The notes beneath the pieces are model-generated. The model was not told the origin of the DNA. It did not search any database and was given only the letters and a program-made list of their open reading frames with translations. This document shows, in pieces, positions 36,091 to 43,942 of a DNA stretch of 59,726 bases. How positions within the stretch are numbered: the first letter of the stretch is position 1; each line of letters begins with the position of its first letter. Made by a program: the position numbers and the translations under genes. This DNA comes from an uncultured Alphaproteobacteria bacterium (lineage in GTDB: Bacteria > Pseudomonadota > Alphaproteobacteria > SP197), in assembly GCA_943787175.1 (NCBI GenBank), contig CALSLK010000030.1:1-59726 (forward strand), given 5' to 3'.

Positions 36091-36468
36091 TCAGTCGCCC
36101 GACCATGGTGTCTGATAGACCTTGCGCAGGCGCTTGTGCACGGTCCAGCGCGTTGGGGTGCCGGCCTTGAGAATGCAGAACGAACCAGACTTCAGCTCCG
36201 CCGGTGGCGCCGACCCATCCAGAAACTCGATGGTCGCATGGCCCGAAATCACCACGGCCAACTCGTCGGCCTCCACATCCTCGACCACACCCTCGGCAGC
36301 TTCCCAGACACCACGCTCGATACCCAGCTTTCTGTTGACGCTGAGCGTCTGGTGGCGAACCTCGCCGCTTCCTTCAACCACCGTCATGCCGTGGTCAGCC
36401 AGAACCGGCAGATCCATGCTGGCAACATCGACAGCATAGTTGGCGCGTGAAAAATCGATGTCGGACAT
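36091..36468 (-). CDS. Cupin domain-containing protein
   Basis: A 125-residue cupin-like protein of the DUF861 (Cupin_3) type. It starts MSDIDFSRANYAVDV and contains a typical double-stranded beta-helix pattern: ERGVWEAAEGVVEDVEADEL, AVVISGHATIEFLDG, SGSFCILKAGTPTRWTVHK and a C-terminal KVYQTP. Members of this group often bind a ligand or metal; histidine metal ligands are few here. It has no operon partner and lies downstream of the GFA pair on the same strand. Confidence 0.8.
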   Translation of the reverse strand: MSDIDFSRANYAVDVASMDLPVLADHGMTVVEGSGEVRHQTLSVNRKLGIERGVWEAAEGVVEDVEADELAVVISGHATIEFLDGSAPPAELKSGSFCILKAGTPTRWTVHKRLRKVYQTPWSGD

Positions 36469-36860
36469 GGATAACTCCGTGCTCGGGGTTGCTACGAACC
36501 TGATCAGTTTCGGGTTCGTCGTCGTGGCATTCATTCTACGTCGACTCCTGGCAGGCTTCACCTCTGATCTCTCATTGCGAGAGGTAACGATGCCCATGCA
36601 CACCATCCAGAACCTCTCGTTGCCGTTTTTCGTGAGCGCACCCTTGCTGTGGCCGGTAATCCGGCTGAAACTGCAGAGGCGAACAGGAGGGGAACGCAAT
36701 GGCGTCTGTGTGTTTCCTCGGTGTCGATTGCCAGAACCTCAAAGGCAGGAAAACGAGCAACACCATGTCTTGTGGAAATTCTGAGGCGCCAAACACAAGA
36801 TGCACGGTGCATGGGGTTGAACCCGCGTTTTACTTCCCGGTTCCCTGGTTCGCCCTGCTG
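36469..36860. other. Intergenic region, no gene recognised
   Basis: A 392-base gap between GFA and cupin genes. It holds an 8-base inverted repeat CGAGAGGT...ACCTCTCG around 36577-36622, and a 19-base segment (36807-36825) that recurs in inverse orientation at 53171-53189 with one mismatch. Open frames here are short and unlike known proteins. The cupin promoter should lie inside. Confidence 0.4.
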
Positions 36861-37340
36861 CTAATCGCCAAGTGCAGCCATGCGCGCCAGGCTTGCCAGC
36901 GGCATCACCTCGCTCGCGCGATAGTAACCGGGCACAGCAGGTTTGTCGGCGGGCAGGGTGAACCACGGCATTTTTGTGTTGGTGTAAATGTGGATGTCGG
37001 GCGCGATCCGGCCCGCGTCATCCAGGGTGCCAACATGGACAAAGGCAAGTTTTTGGCCGTTCCCGGCGTAATGGCTCCACACGGCGATCCGGCAGGAGGG
37101 GCAGCGCAGGATGCTCTGTCCCCTGCCGCTGGGCGAGGGAATGGGGACTTCCTCAAGCTTGCCCGAAAGCACGGTCACTCGGTCGGTCTCGATCATTGCG
37201 TTGACGGCAAAAGCACTGCCCGACTGGCGCTGACACCACGTGCAGTGACAGCCGTGCACGAAGATCGGGTCGTCATCCAGCCGATAACGCACCGTGCCGC
37301 ACGTACAGCCACCTTCGGCAACAAAGCCGGTCGTTGCCAT
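36861..37340 (-). CDS. GFA family protein, copy 1
   Basis: A 159-residue zinc protein of the glutathione-dependent formaldehyde-activating enzyme (GFA) fold. The zinc-binding cysteines are visible: CTCGTVRYRL, HCTWCQRQSGSAF, and LRCPSCRIAVW. The family covers enzymes acting on S-hydroxymethylglutathione and many uncharacterised proteins, so the activity is uncertain. It is a close paralogue of the next upstream gene, separated by 6 bases, and both should be co-transcribed. Confidence 0.9.
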   Translation of the reverse strand: MATTGFVAEGGCTCGTVRYRLDDDPIFVHGCHCTWCQRQSGSAFAVNAMIETDRVTVLSGKLEEVPIPSPSGRGQSILRCPSCRIAVWSHYAGNGQKLAFVHVGTLDDAGRIAPDIHIYTNTKMPWFTLPADKPAVPGYYRASEVMPLASLARMAALGD

Positions 37341-37346
37341 GGCGCG

Positions 37347-37823
37347 TCAGCTCATCAGGGCAGCCATGCGCTCCAGACTTTCTGGCGGCCAGATTTCCTT
37401 GGCGCTGTAGTACTCGGGGAACGAAGGTTTGCCCTCAGGCAGGGAAACCCAAGGCTGCTTGGTGCTGGTGTAGATATGGACGTCAGGCTCCAGCGCGGTG
37501 GCGTCATCCAGGCTGCCCACGCGCAAAAAGGCGAGATCGTCGCCAGCACCGCCATAATGGCCCCAAACGGCGATTTTGCAGTTGGGGCAACGCATGATGG
37601 TCTGGCCCTTGCCGCTGGGCGTGGGAACCTCGATACCTTCGGGCGTGCCTGCCAGCAGCTTGATCCGATCACTTTCGATCATCGCATTGATGGCAAAAGC
37701 GCTGCCGGACTGGCGCTGGCACCAGGTGCAGTGGCAGCAGTTGACGAACAGGGGGCGTTCCGTGACGCGGTAACGCACCTGGCCGCAGGAACAGCCGCCT
37801 TCGGCGGAAAAGGTTTCGGACAT
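37347..37823 (-). CDS. GFA family protein, copy 2
   Basis: A 158-residue paralogue with the same cysteine layout (CSCGQVRYRV, HCTWCQRQSGSAF, MRCPNCKIAVWGHYGG). The shared block HCTWCQRQSGSAFA and parallel ends (SLERMAAL here, SLARMAAL in copy 1) show a tandem duplication. It is the upstream gene of the pair, with a parS-like site and the ndk promoter just beyond its start in the opposite direction. Confidence 0.9.
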   Translation of the reverse strand: MSETFSAEGGCSCGQVRYRVTERPLFVNCCHCTWCQRQSGSAFAINAMIESDRIKLLAGTPEGIEVPTPSGKGQTIMRCPNCKIAVWGHYGGAGDDLAFLRVGSLDDATALEPDVHIYTSTKQPWVSLPEGKPSFPEYYSAKEIWPPESLERMAALMS

Positions 37824-37861
37824 GGTCTGGTCTCCCTGAAATTTCTGCGATGTTCGCGTAT

Positions 37862-37877
37862 CGTTTCACGTGAAACA
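37862..37877. promoter_or_regulatory. parS-like ParB-binding site
   Basis: CGTTTCACGTGAAACA matches the bacterial parS consensus TGTTTCACGTGAAACA at 15 of 16 positions; only the first base differs. ParB loads at parS and spreads to organise the replication-origin region and chromosome segregation. It sits in the divergent gap between the GFA pair and ndk. No parA or parB gene is in the window, and I saw only one copy. Confidence 0.75.
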
Positions 37878-37894
37878 GCGGCTTCGCGCCGGGG

Positions 37895-37924
37895 TGGACG
37901 CGCCGCGACACCGTGCTCTATAAG
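37895..37924 (+). promoter_or_regulatory. Probable ndk promoter
   Basis: TGGACG (37895-37900, 4 of 6) is followed after 18 bases by TATAAG (37919-37924, 5 of 6). It would give a leader of about 55 bases to the ndk ATG. The parS-like palindrome ends only 17 bases upstream, so ParB bound there could influence this promoter. Confidence 0.5.
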
Positions 37925-37984
37925 GCCCGCGAATTCATGCGTCTTCAACCCCGTAATTGAACACCCAACAAACGGATTACAACC

Positions 37985-38404
37985 ATGACCGAACAGACCT
38001 TCTCGATCATCAAGCCCGATGCCACCCGCCGCAACTTGACCGGCAGCGTCAACGCCATGCTGGAAGGTGCCGGCCTGCGCATCGTCGCCCAGAAGCGCAT
38101 CCACATGAGCCAGGCCCAGGCCGAGAGCTTTTATGGTGTGCACAAGGAACGTCCGTTCTTTGGCTCGCTCGTTGCCTTCATGACATCAGGTCCGGTCGTC
38201 GTGCAGGTTCTCGAAGGCGAAAACGCCGTCCTCAAGAACCGCGAAGTCATGGGCGCCACGAACCCTGAACAGGCCGACGAAGGCACGATCCGCAAGGCTT
38301 TTGCCGAATCAATCGAAGCAAACTCCGTGCACGGTTCGGATTCGCCCGAAAACGCCGCCATCGAGATCGCCTACTTCTTCTCAGGCACCGAAATCGTCGG
38401 CTGA
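37985..38404 (+). CDS. ndk: Nucleoside diphosphate kinase
   Basis: Transfers the terminal phosphate between nucleoside triphosphates and diphosphates. The 139-residue protein begins [18 protein letters not shown] and carries the phospho-histidine motif [11 protein letters not shown], with the usual NVHGSD Asn replaced by Ser. The length is normal. It stands alone in the plus direction, followed by a palindromic repeat. Confidence 0.97.
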   Translation: MTEQTFSIIKPDATRRNLTGSVNAMLEGAGLRIVAQKRIHMSQAQAESFYGVHKERPFFGSLVAFMTSGPVVVQVLEGENAVLKNREVMGATNPEQADEGTIRKAFAESIEANSVHGSDSPENAAIEIAYFFSGTEIVG

Positions 38405-38420
38405 AGCAGTTCCAATGAAA

Positions 38421-38467
38421 GTGTCATCCCGGTCAAGATGCACAGCATTGCCGATCCGGGGTGACAC
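38421..38467. repeat. REP-like palindrome or terminator downstream of ndk
   Basis: GTGTCATCCCGG (38421-38432) and CCGGGGTGACAC (38456-38467) form 12-base arms with one G-T-type mismatch and a 23-base loop. This TCATCCCGG type of palindrome is frequent between genes in alphaproteobacteria. It may stabilise or end the ndk transcript. Confidence 0.6.
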
Positions 38468-38482
38468 AAGCGGGAGCCGGCC

Positions 38483-39439
38483 ATGCGCATCCTGATTCAC
38501 CATGATGAGCCTGAGCCCCTGAAGGCAAGGCTGCTGGAACTTGTGCCCGACGGCATCGACGTTGCCGGTTGTGACAGCTATGCCGGCCTGCCCGATGCCA
38601 TGGAACATTTCGCGCCGGATGTGCAGTTCCATATCCGGTTCGAGGATATGGCCTATCCCAACGCTGCAATTCTTGGCTCGCAAAGCCTGAAATGGCTGGC
38701 GGTTGGCGGTGTCGGCGTGGATCACCTGGATAAATGGGATCCCGAATCGCTCGTTGTCACCAACGGGGCCGGGGTCGCCAGCGAGTCACTGGCCTGGCAT
38801 GTGCTGGGATCGATCATCGCGTTGACCCTGAGCTACCCGCATTTTGCCCGCCGGCAGGCCGAGCATGTCTGGGCCTGGCAGGATGTCGGCCACGTCTGGG
38901 GCAAGACCGTATGTGTTGTCGGACTGGGTCATATCGGCCGCGACATTGCCCGCCTCTGCTCTTCGCTGGGTCTGCGTATCGTCGGCACACGCGCCAATCC
39001 ACAGCCGACTGCAAACGTCGATCAGGTCTATGGCACCGATCAGCTCCACGAAGCACTGGCCCAGGCAGATTATGTCGCCGTCGCCACGCCCAAGACGCCC
39101 GACACCATTGGTCTGATTGATGCTGCAGCGTTCGCCGCCATGAAACCCGGAGCATGCCTTATCGACGTCTCGCGCGGTGGTGTGACTCTGGCCGATGACC
39201 TCATGGCTGCACTCAACAGCGGCCACATCGCCGGCGCCTCGCTCGACGTCTTCGATCCCGAACCCATGCCCGCCGGCCATCCGCTATGGGACATGCCCAA
39301 CGTGATGATCACGCCCCACAGCTGCGCCACCTTCGAAGGCTGGGAAATGCGCTCGCTCGAGCACTTTGCCGAAAATCTCAAACGTCATCTTGCCGGCGAA
39401 CCGCTCATCAACATTGTCGATCCCGTACGGGGTTATTGA
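38483..39439 (+). CDS. D-isomer-specific 2-hydroxyacid dehydrogenase
   Basis: A 318-residue NAD(P)-dependent dehydrogenase resembling glyoxylate/hydroxypyruvate reductase. The cofactor loop is VVGLGHIGRDIARL; the catalytic Arg is in LIDVSRGGV, the Glu in DVFDPEPMPAGHPLW and the His in ITPHSCATFEGW. A GGGAG site precedes the ATG. It converges with purN, so it is transcribed alone. Confidence 0.9.
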   Translation: MRILIHHDEPEPLKARLLELVPDGIDVAGCDSYAGLPDAMEHFAPDVQFHIRFEDMAYPNAAILGSQSLKWLAVGGVGVDHLDKWDPESLVVTNGAGVASESLAWHVLGSIIALTLSYPHFARRQAEHVWAWQDVGHVWGKTVCVVGLGHIGRDIARLCSSLGLRIVGTRANPQPTANVDQVYGTDQLHEALAQADYVAVATPKTPDTIGLIDAAAFAAMKPGACLIDVSRGGVTLADDLMAALNSGHIAGASLDVFDPEPMPAGHPLWDMPNVMITPHSCATFEGWEMRSLEHFAENLKRHLAGEPLINIVDPVRGY

Positions 39440-39449
39440 GCGGTCGGCG

Positions 39450-40094
39450 TCAGGCTGAAGCAGGGTTGACCAACTCGCCGTTCGCAAGATCGACATCCTG
39501 GATGCGCACGATTTCGTTGACCACACGCACGCGGCCCTGGGCGATCAGCTTCAATGCCATGGGATAGATCCGGTGTTCGGATTCCAGGATGCGCGCGGCC
39601 AGCGTTTCCTCAGTGTCGTCGGGCATTACCGGCACGGCGGCCTGGGCAATGATCGGCCCGTTGTCGAGTTCCGGGCGGGCATAGTGAACCGTGCAGCCCG
39701 TAATCTTGACGCCAGCCTCGATCGCGCGGGCGTGGCAGTTCAGTCCGGGGAAGGCAGGAAGGATTGCTGGATGGATGTTCAGAATGCGGTCGCGCCAGTC
39801 GCGCATGAAGTCATCGGTCAGCACGCGCATGAAACCGGCCAGACAAATGAACTCGCACCCGGCCCGGCGCACGGCGGTGTCGAGCGCCTTGTCGAACGCT
39901 TCACGGCTGTCGAAGGTCGTGTGATCGACCACCACGGTTGCAATACCTGCCGCTGCAGCGCGTTGCAGACCCTGGGCATTGGGCCGGTTCGACACCACCA
40001 GCGCGATCTCTGCAGGTGTGTCGTCTTGATTGCAGACATCGATCAGGGCCTGAAGATTCGTTCCGCGCCCGGATATGAAGACCGCGACCTTCAT
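39450..40094 (-). CDS. purN: Phosphoribosylglycinamide formyltransferase
   Basis: Formylates GAR using 10-formyl-tetrahydrofolate in purine synthesis. The 214-residue enzyme starts [18 protein letters not shown]; the active-site segment is [18 protein letters not shown], followed by [20 protein letters not shown], giving the Asn-His-Asp triad. The ATG overlaps the purM stop (ATGA), the usual purM-purN coupling. Confidence 0.97.
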   Translation of the reverse strand: MKVAVFISGRGTNLQALIDVCNQDDTPAEIALVVSNRPNAQGLQRAAAAGIATVVVDHTTFDSREAFDKALDTAVRRAGCEFICLAGFMRVLTDDFMRDWRDRILNIHPAILPAFPGLNCHARAIEAGVKITGCTVHYARPELDNGPIIAQAAVPVMPDDTEETLAARILESEHRIYPMALKLIAQGRVRVVNEIVRIQDVDLANGELVNPASA

Positions 40095-41164
40095 CCAGCC
40101 AGCCAATCGCCGTCCAGCCCATCAATTTGGACATGGGGCTCGTCCTGCGTTGTGATCAGGTCGCCAATGCGCGACACCGTCTCGCCATGTTCAGTCAGCA
40201 CGCTGGCAACATGATCTGCCTCGTCCGCCGCAACCACCAGCACCATGCCGATGCCGCAGTTGAAGGTGCGCGCCATCTCGGCCGCGCCAATCGTGCTGCC
40301 CTGATGGCCCCGCGCCAGCCAGCCAAAGATGCCTGGAACCTGCCAGCTTCCGGCATCCAGTCGGGCTGCAAGTCCGGCAGGAAGCACGCGTGGAATGTTC
40401 TCGGAAAGGCCACCGCCGGTGATGTGGGAAAGACCCTTCACACCACCCGTGGCAATCGCGGCAAGGCAGCTTTTCACATAAATCCGTGTCGGTTCCAGCA
40501 AGGCGCGGCCGACCGTGGTTCCAGGTGCAAACATGGCGTCGTCTTCAAGACTTACACCGCGAAGGCTCAGAGCCTTGCGCACGAGGGAGAAGCCGTTGGA
40601 GTGCACACCGCTGGACGCCAGACCAAGGAGGACATCACCGGCCTGCATGTCAGGTGTCGGCAACATGGCTTCGCGTTCAACAGCACCGACACAGAAACCG
40701 GCCAGGTCGTAGTCGCCATCGGCGTAGAGGCCCGGAAGTTCTGCAGATTCTCCGCCAATCAAGGCACATCCAGCCTGCCGACAACCTTCGGCAATGCCGC
40801 CCACCAGGGACTTGCCCAGTTCAAGGTCCATGCGTCCCAGCGCCATGTAATCCAGGAAGAAGAGGGGCTCTGCGCCCTGGACGATGACATCGTTGACGCA
40901 CATGGCGACACAGTCGATGCCGACGCCATCGTGCACATTGGCTTCGATCGCCAACTTCAGCTTGGTGCCGACGCCGTCCGTACCCGATACCAGAATCGGA
41001 TCAACAAAACCGGCAGCCTTGAGATCAAACAGCGCACCAAAACCACCCAGCGCGCCGTCAGCGCCGCTGCGAGCGGTCGATTGGGCCATGGGTTTGATCG
41101 CCTGAACCAGGCTGTCACCGGCGTCGATATCCACTCCGGCTTCTTTGTAGGTCAGGCCTGTCAT
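40091..41164 (-). CDS. purM: Phosphoribosylformylglycinamidine cyclo-ligase
   Basis: AIR synthetase, ATP-dependent ring closure in purine synthesis. The 357-residue protein starts [20 protein letters not shown] and shows [56 protein letters not shown] and [16 protein letters not shown]. The upstream open frame is longer, but this ATG fits the family. It diverges from the DUF2066 gene across 68-86 bases, which must hold both promoters. Confidence 0.97.
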   Translation of the reverse strand: MTGLTYKEAGVDIDAGDSLVQAIKPMAQSTARSGADGALGGFGALFDLKAAGFVDPILVSGTDGVGTKLKLAIEANVHDGVGIDCVAMCVNDVIVQGAEPLFFLDYMALGRMDLELGKSLVGGIAEGCRQAGCALIGGESAELPGLYADGDYDLAGFCVGAVEREAMLPTPDMQAGDVLLGLASSGVHSNGFSLVRKALSLRGVSLEDDAMFAPGTTVGRALLEPTRIYVKSCLAAIATGGVKGLSHITGGGLSENIPRVLPAGLAARLDAGSWQVPGIFGWLARGHQGSTIGAAEMARTFNCGIGMVLVVAADEADHVASVLTEHGETVSRIGDLITTQDEPHVQIDGLDGDWLAG

Positions 41165-41250
41165 GCAGTCTCGCTCCGCGCCATGGGCTCTGTTAGTGTG
41201 GGTGAAACATACGTCAAGAAACCGGGTTTGCAATGAGAGACCATCGCGCC

Positions 41251-42411
41251 ATGTGCAAGGCTGCCGTCACCACCGCTCTAATCGGGCTGCTCACCGTTGC
41301 GCTCTGGACCAACGAAGCGCTTGCGGCTGGTCAGGTGTTCACGGTTCGTGATGTCGCTGTGGACGAAACCGCCGGCGATGCACAGGCAGCGCAGCAGGTT
41401 GCCTTGCGCTCCGCCGAGATCATCGCATGGAACCGTCTGATCGATTCCATGGCTGGGGTGAACGCCTCACAGGTTGGACAGCCTGACAGCGCGACCTTGC
41501 AGACCATGGTTCAGAGTCTGGAATTTGCCGACGAGAAGATTACCACGGGCCGCTATCGCGCTTTGGTAACCGTGCGATTCCGGAGCGATGCGGTATTGGG
41601 CTGGCTCGAAACCTCTGGCGTGGCGCACGCCTCTGCACCAACACCAACGCTGCTTGTGCTTCCCGTGCTTGATACCGGCGATGGCCACGTTCTTTGGCTT
41701 GAAGGCGGCAACCCCTGGCTTACTGCCTGGCAACGGGACCGAAGCCCTGGACACGTCGTTCCTGTTGTTGCACCGGTTGCCGATCTTGATGACCTGCTGG
41801 CGATTGATGAAGCCGGAGCGGTCAGTGGTGATTGGTCAGCCATGCAGGGTCTGATCTCTCGCTATCGCGCCGACGGCGTGTTGGTTGCTATCGCACGCGC
41901 CAATGGCGAAAGCTTCGAACAGACCCTGACCTGGTACGAAGGACCGATCGGCACAATCGTACCGGTGAACCGGCCTGAACCGATCTCACCTGCCGGCAGC
42001 ACAGAAACGATAGTCACCGATGGCACGGTTGTGATCTCGACCGCTCCGGTTGAGGGCACAAGCGACTATGCCGGGGGGGCAGTGGCCGTTGGCGACTATG
42101 CCGCTGGTGTGGCACAGGCGCGCGTCAGCCTTGATAACTTCTGGTCGGTTGCGACCACGGCGCCGACGGGCCCTGATGCGGTGATGGTGGCCGAAATTCC
42201 CATTCGCAGCCTTGCTGAATGGGTCGAGATTCGTAATCTCCTGGCACGTCCTGCCGTTCTTAATCAGAGCCTGCCTTTGGTTGTCGGTGTGGATCGTGTG
42301 CGCGTCCTGCTGCGTTATGTCGGCAGTTTTGAGCAACTTCGCACTGGTTTGCGTCAAGTCGGGCTCAACCTCACGGCACAGGGGAATACCTGGCTTATCG
42401 TGCCTTTGTGA
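41251..42411 (+). CDS. DUF2066 family exported protein
   Basis: A protein of about 386 residues with a signal peptide ([19 protein letters not shown], cut after NEALA). It carries the DUF2066 domain, with [20 protein letters not shown] and [18 protein letters not shown] early, and [20 protein letters not shown] with a repeated-domain-like C-terminal half. The function is unknown; likely periplasmic or lipid-facing. ATG at 41233 ([11 protein letters not shown]) would add six residues. The stop overlaps hda as GTGA, a conserved neighbourhood (purM / DUF2066-hda) in alphaproteobacteria. Confidence 0.82.
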   Translation: MCKAAVTTALIGLLTVALWTNEALAAGQVFTVRDVAVDETAGDAQAAQQVALRSAEIIAWNRLIDSMAGVNASQVGQPDSATLQTMVQSLEFADEKITTGRYRALVTVRFRSDAVLGWLETSGVAHASAPTPTLLVLPVLDTGDGHVLWLEGGNPWLTAWQRDRSPGHVVPVVAPVADLDDLLAIDEAGAVSGDWSAMQGLISRYRADGVLVAIARANGESFEQTLTWYEGPIGTIVPVNRPEPISPAGSTETIVTDGTVVISTAPVEGTSDYAGGAVAVGDYAAGVAQARVSLDNFWSVATTAPTGPDAVMVAEIPIRSLAEWVEIRNLLARPAVLNQSLPLVVGVDRVRVLLRYVGSFEQLRTGLRQVGLNLTAQGNTWLIVPL

Positions 42412-43109
42412 GCGCTGTGGCCAGCAATCAGCTTGTCCTGGGATTCGAACATCGCCCGGCGCTGGGTGAAGAATCGTTCCTGATTGCAGACAGCAATCGT
42501 GACGCGGTGGCCTGGATCGACCGCTGGCCTGATTGGCCCGGGCGAATCCTTGCAGTTCACGGCCCGCCTGGTGCCGGAAAAACCCATCTTTCGCACGTCT
42601 GGCAGCGGCGCTGCGATGCGCAACGTCTGGATGCAGGTCAGCTTGATCAGACGTTCCTTGAAACCTGGCCTGGCAAGGGAACCGCACTGGTCATTGAGAA
42701 CGGTGACCAGGGCGTTGATGAAACCGTGCTGTTCCATGTCATCAACCTTGTTCGCGAGGATAAGGGTTACCTGCTGTTGACGGGCAGGGAAGCGCCTGCA
42801 CGCTGGCCCGTCGATTTACCTGATCTTGGCTCAAGGCTTGCTGCAATGACTGCAGTGCAGCTTGGGCCGCCTGATGATCAACTGATTGCAGCGGTGCTGA
42901 CCAAGCAGTTTCAGGATCGCCAGCTCCGCGTTCCCGGCGATGTCGTGGCCTATCTGGTCGCGCGCATGGAACGCTCGTTTGCAGCCATTGGCCAGACTGT
43001 GGCCGCACTCGACACCTTGTCACTGGCGGAACGGCGCGCCATTACTGTGCCCTTGGCGCGACGCGTTCTGGAAGCGTCGCAAAGCGAGTTGGAATGGGGA
43101 GATAGCTGA
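42408..43109 (+). CDS. hda: DnaA regulatory inactivator-like protein Hda
   Basis: A DnaA-related AAA+ protein that, with the sliding clamp, stimulates ATP hydrolysis by DnaA to prevent re-initiation. GTG start, 233 residues. The N-terminus NQLVLGFEHRP contains a clamp-binding QLxLGF-type motif; Walker A is GPPGAGKTHLSHVWQ, and the lid includes LAERRAITVPLARRVLEASQ. It overlaps the DUF2066 stop and is followed 2 bases later by an SDR gene. Confidence 0.9.
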   Translation: MSAVASNQLVLGFEHRPALGEESFLIADSNRDAVAWIDRWPDWPGRILAVHGPPGAGKTHLSHVWQRRCDAQRLDAGQLDQTFLETWPGKGTALVIENGDQGVDETVLFHVINLVREDKGYLLLTGREAPARWPVDLPDLGSRLAAMTAVQLGPPDDQLIAAVLTKQFQDRQLRVPGDVVAYLVARMERSFAAIGQTVAALDTLSLAERRAITVPLARRVLEASQSELEWGDS

Positions 43110-43111
43110 TC

Positions 43112-43891
43112 ATGGATACCGGTCTGACAGGTCGCAAGGCGATCATCTGTGCTTCGAGCAGGGGGCTTGGCCGCGCCTGTGCCGAAGCGCTGGCGGCGGA
43201 AGGCTGCGACGTTGTGATCAATGGACGCACACAAGAAACCGTTGCATCAACCGCCGGAGAGATTCGCTCAGCGTTTCCTGAGGTAATGGTATCGGAAGTT
43301 GCCTGCGATGTGGCAACGCCAGAGGGGCAGGCAGCCCTGCTTTCTGCCTGCCCAAATCCCGACATCCTGGTCAACAACGCCGGTGGTCCGCCGCCGGGTG
43401 ATTTCCGTGACTGGGATCGTGATGACTGGATCAAGGCACTCGATACCAACATGCTGACTGCGATCATGCTGATCAAGGCGACGGTTGACGGGATGATCGA
43501 GCGCAGGTTCGGGCGCATCATCAACATCACGTCGGCAGCCGTGAAAGCACCCATTCCGATTCTGGGCCTGTCCAATGGTGCCCGCGCCGGGCTGACCGGT
43601 TTCTGTGCCGGCCTGTCGCGCGAAACCGTGGCCCATAACGTCACGATCAACGGCCTTCTTCCCGGTCCATTCAACACGGACCGATTGAAGCAGACGATGA
43701 CCAAACGCGGTCAGCCCGGCGAAAGCTTCGAGGACACCATGAAACGTGAAGCGCTGGGCAATCCTGCCAAACGCTTTGGTGACCCCGTTGAGTTCGGCGC
43801 AGCATGCGCTTTCCTGGCCAGTGCCAATGCAGGGTTCATTACCGGCCAGAACCTGGTCCTGGACGGTGGCAGTTTCCGCGGGACGCTCTAG
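43112..43891 (+). CDS. Atypical SDR (FabG-like) lacking the usual catalytic pair
   Basis: A 259-residue FabG-like SDR. The cofactor loop is ICASSRGLGRACAEAL instead of the usual TGxxxGIG, and where the catalytic YxxxK is expected the sequence is GLSNGARAGLTGF, so Tyr and Lys are missing. NNAGGPPPGDFRDW is the mark of a known SDR subgroup without a normal active site. The remaining fold, ending GQNLVLDGGSF, is intact. It probably binds a nucleotide or acts with changed chemistry. It follows hda by 2 bases. Confidence 0.85.
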   Translation: MDTGLTGRKAIICASSRGLGRACAEALAAEGCDVVINGRTQETVASTAGEIRSAFPEVMVSEVACDVATPEGQAALLSACPNPDILVNNAGGPPPGDFRDWDRDDWIKALDTNMLTAIMLIKATVDGMIERRFGRIINITSAAVKAPIPILGLSNGARAGLTGFCAGLSRETVAHNVTINGLLPGPFNTDRLKQTMTKRGQPGESFEDTMKREALGNPAKRFGDPVEFGAACAFLASANAGFITGQNLVLDGGSFRGTL

Positions 43892-43942
43892 AAAAGGAAC
43901 GTACGCGTCAGACGCGCAAAGCCCCTACACAGTTCATCAGTC

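Noticed and set aside
36805..36827. GGGTTCAACCCC resembling a tRNA T-arm (also at 53171)
   Set aside because: No acceptor stem, anticodon arm or CCA end around either copy.
36699..37988. Open frame of 429 codons on the plus strand
   Set aside because: It is antisense to both GFA genes, whose zinc motifs are clear; the protein has no family features.
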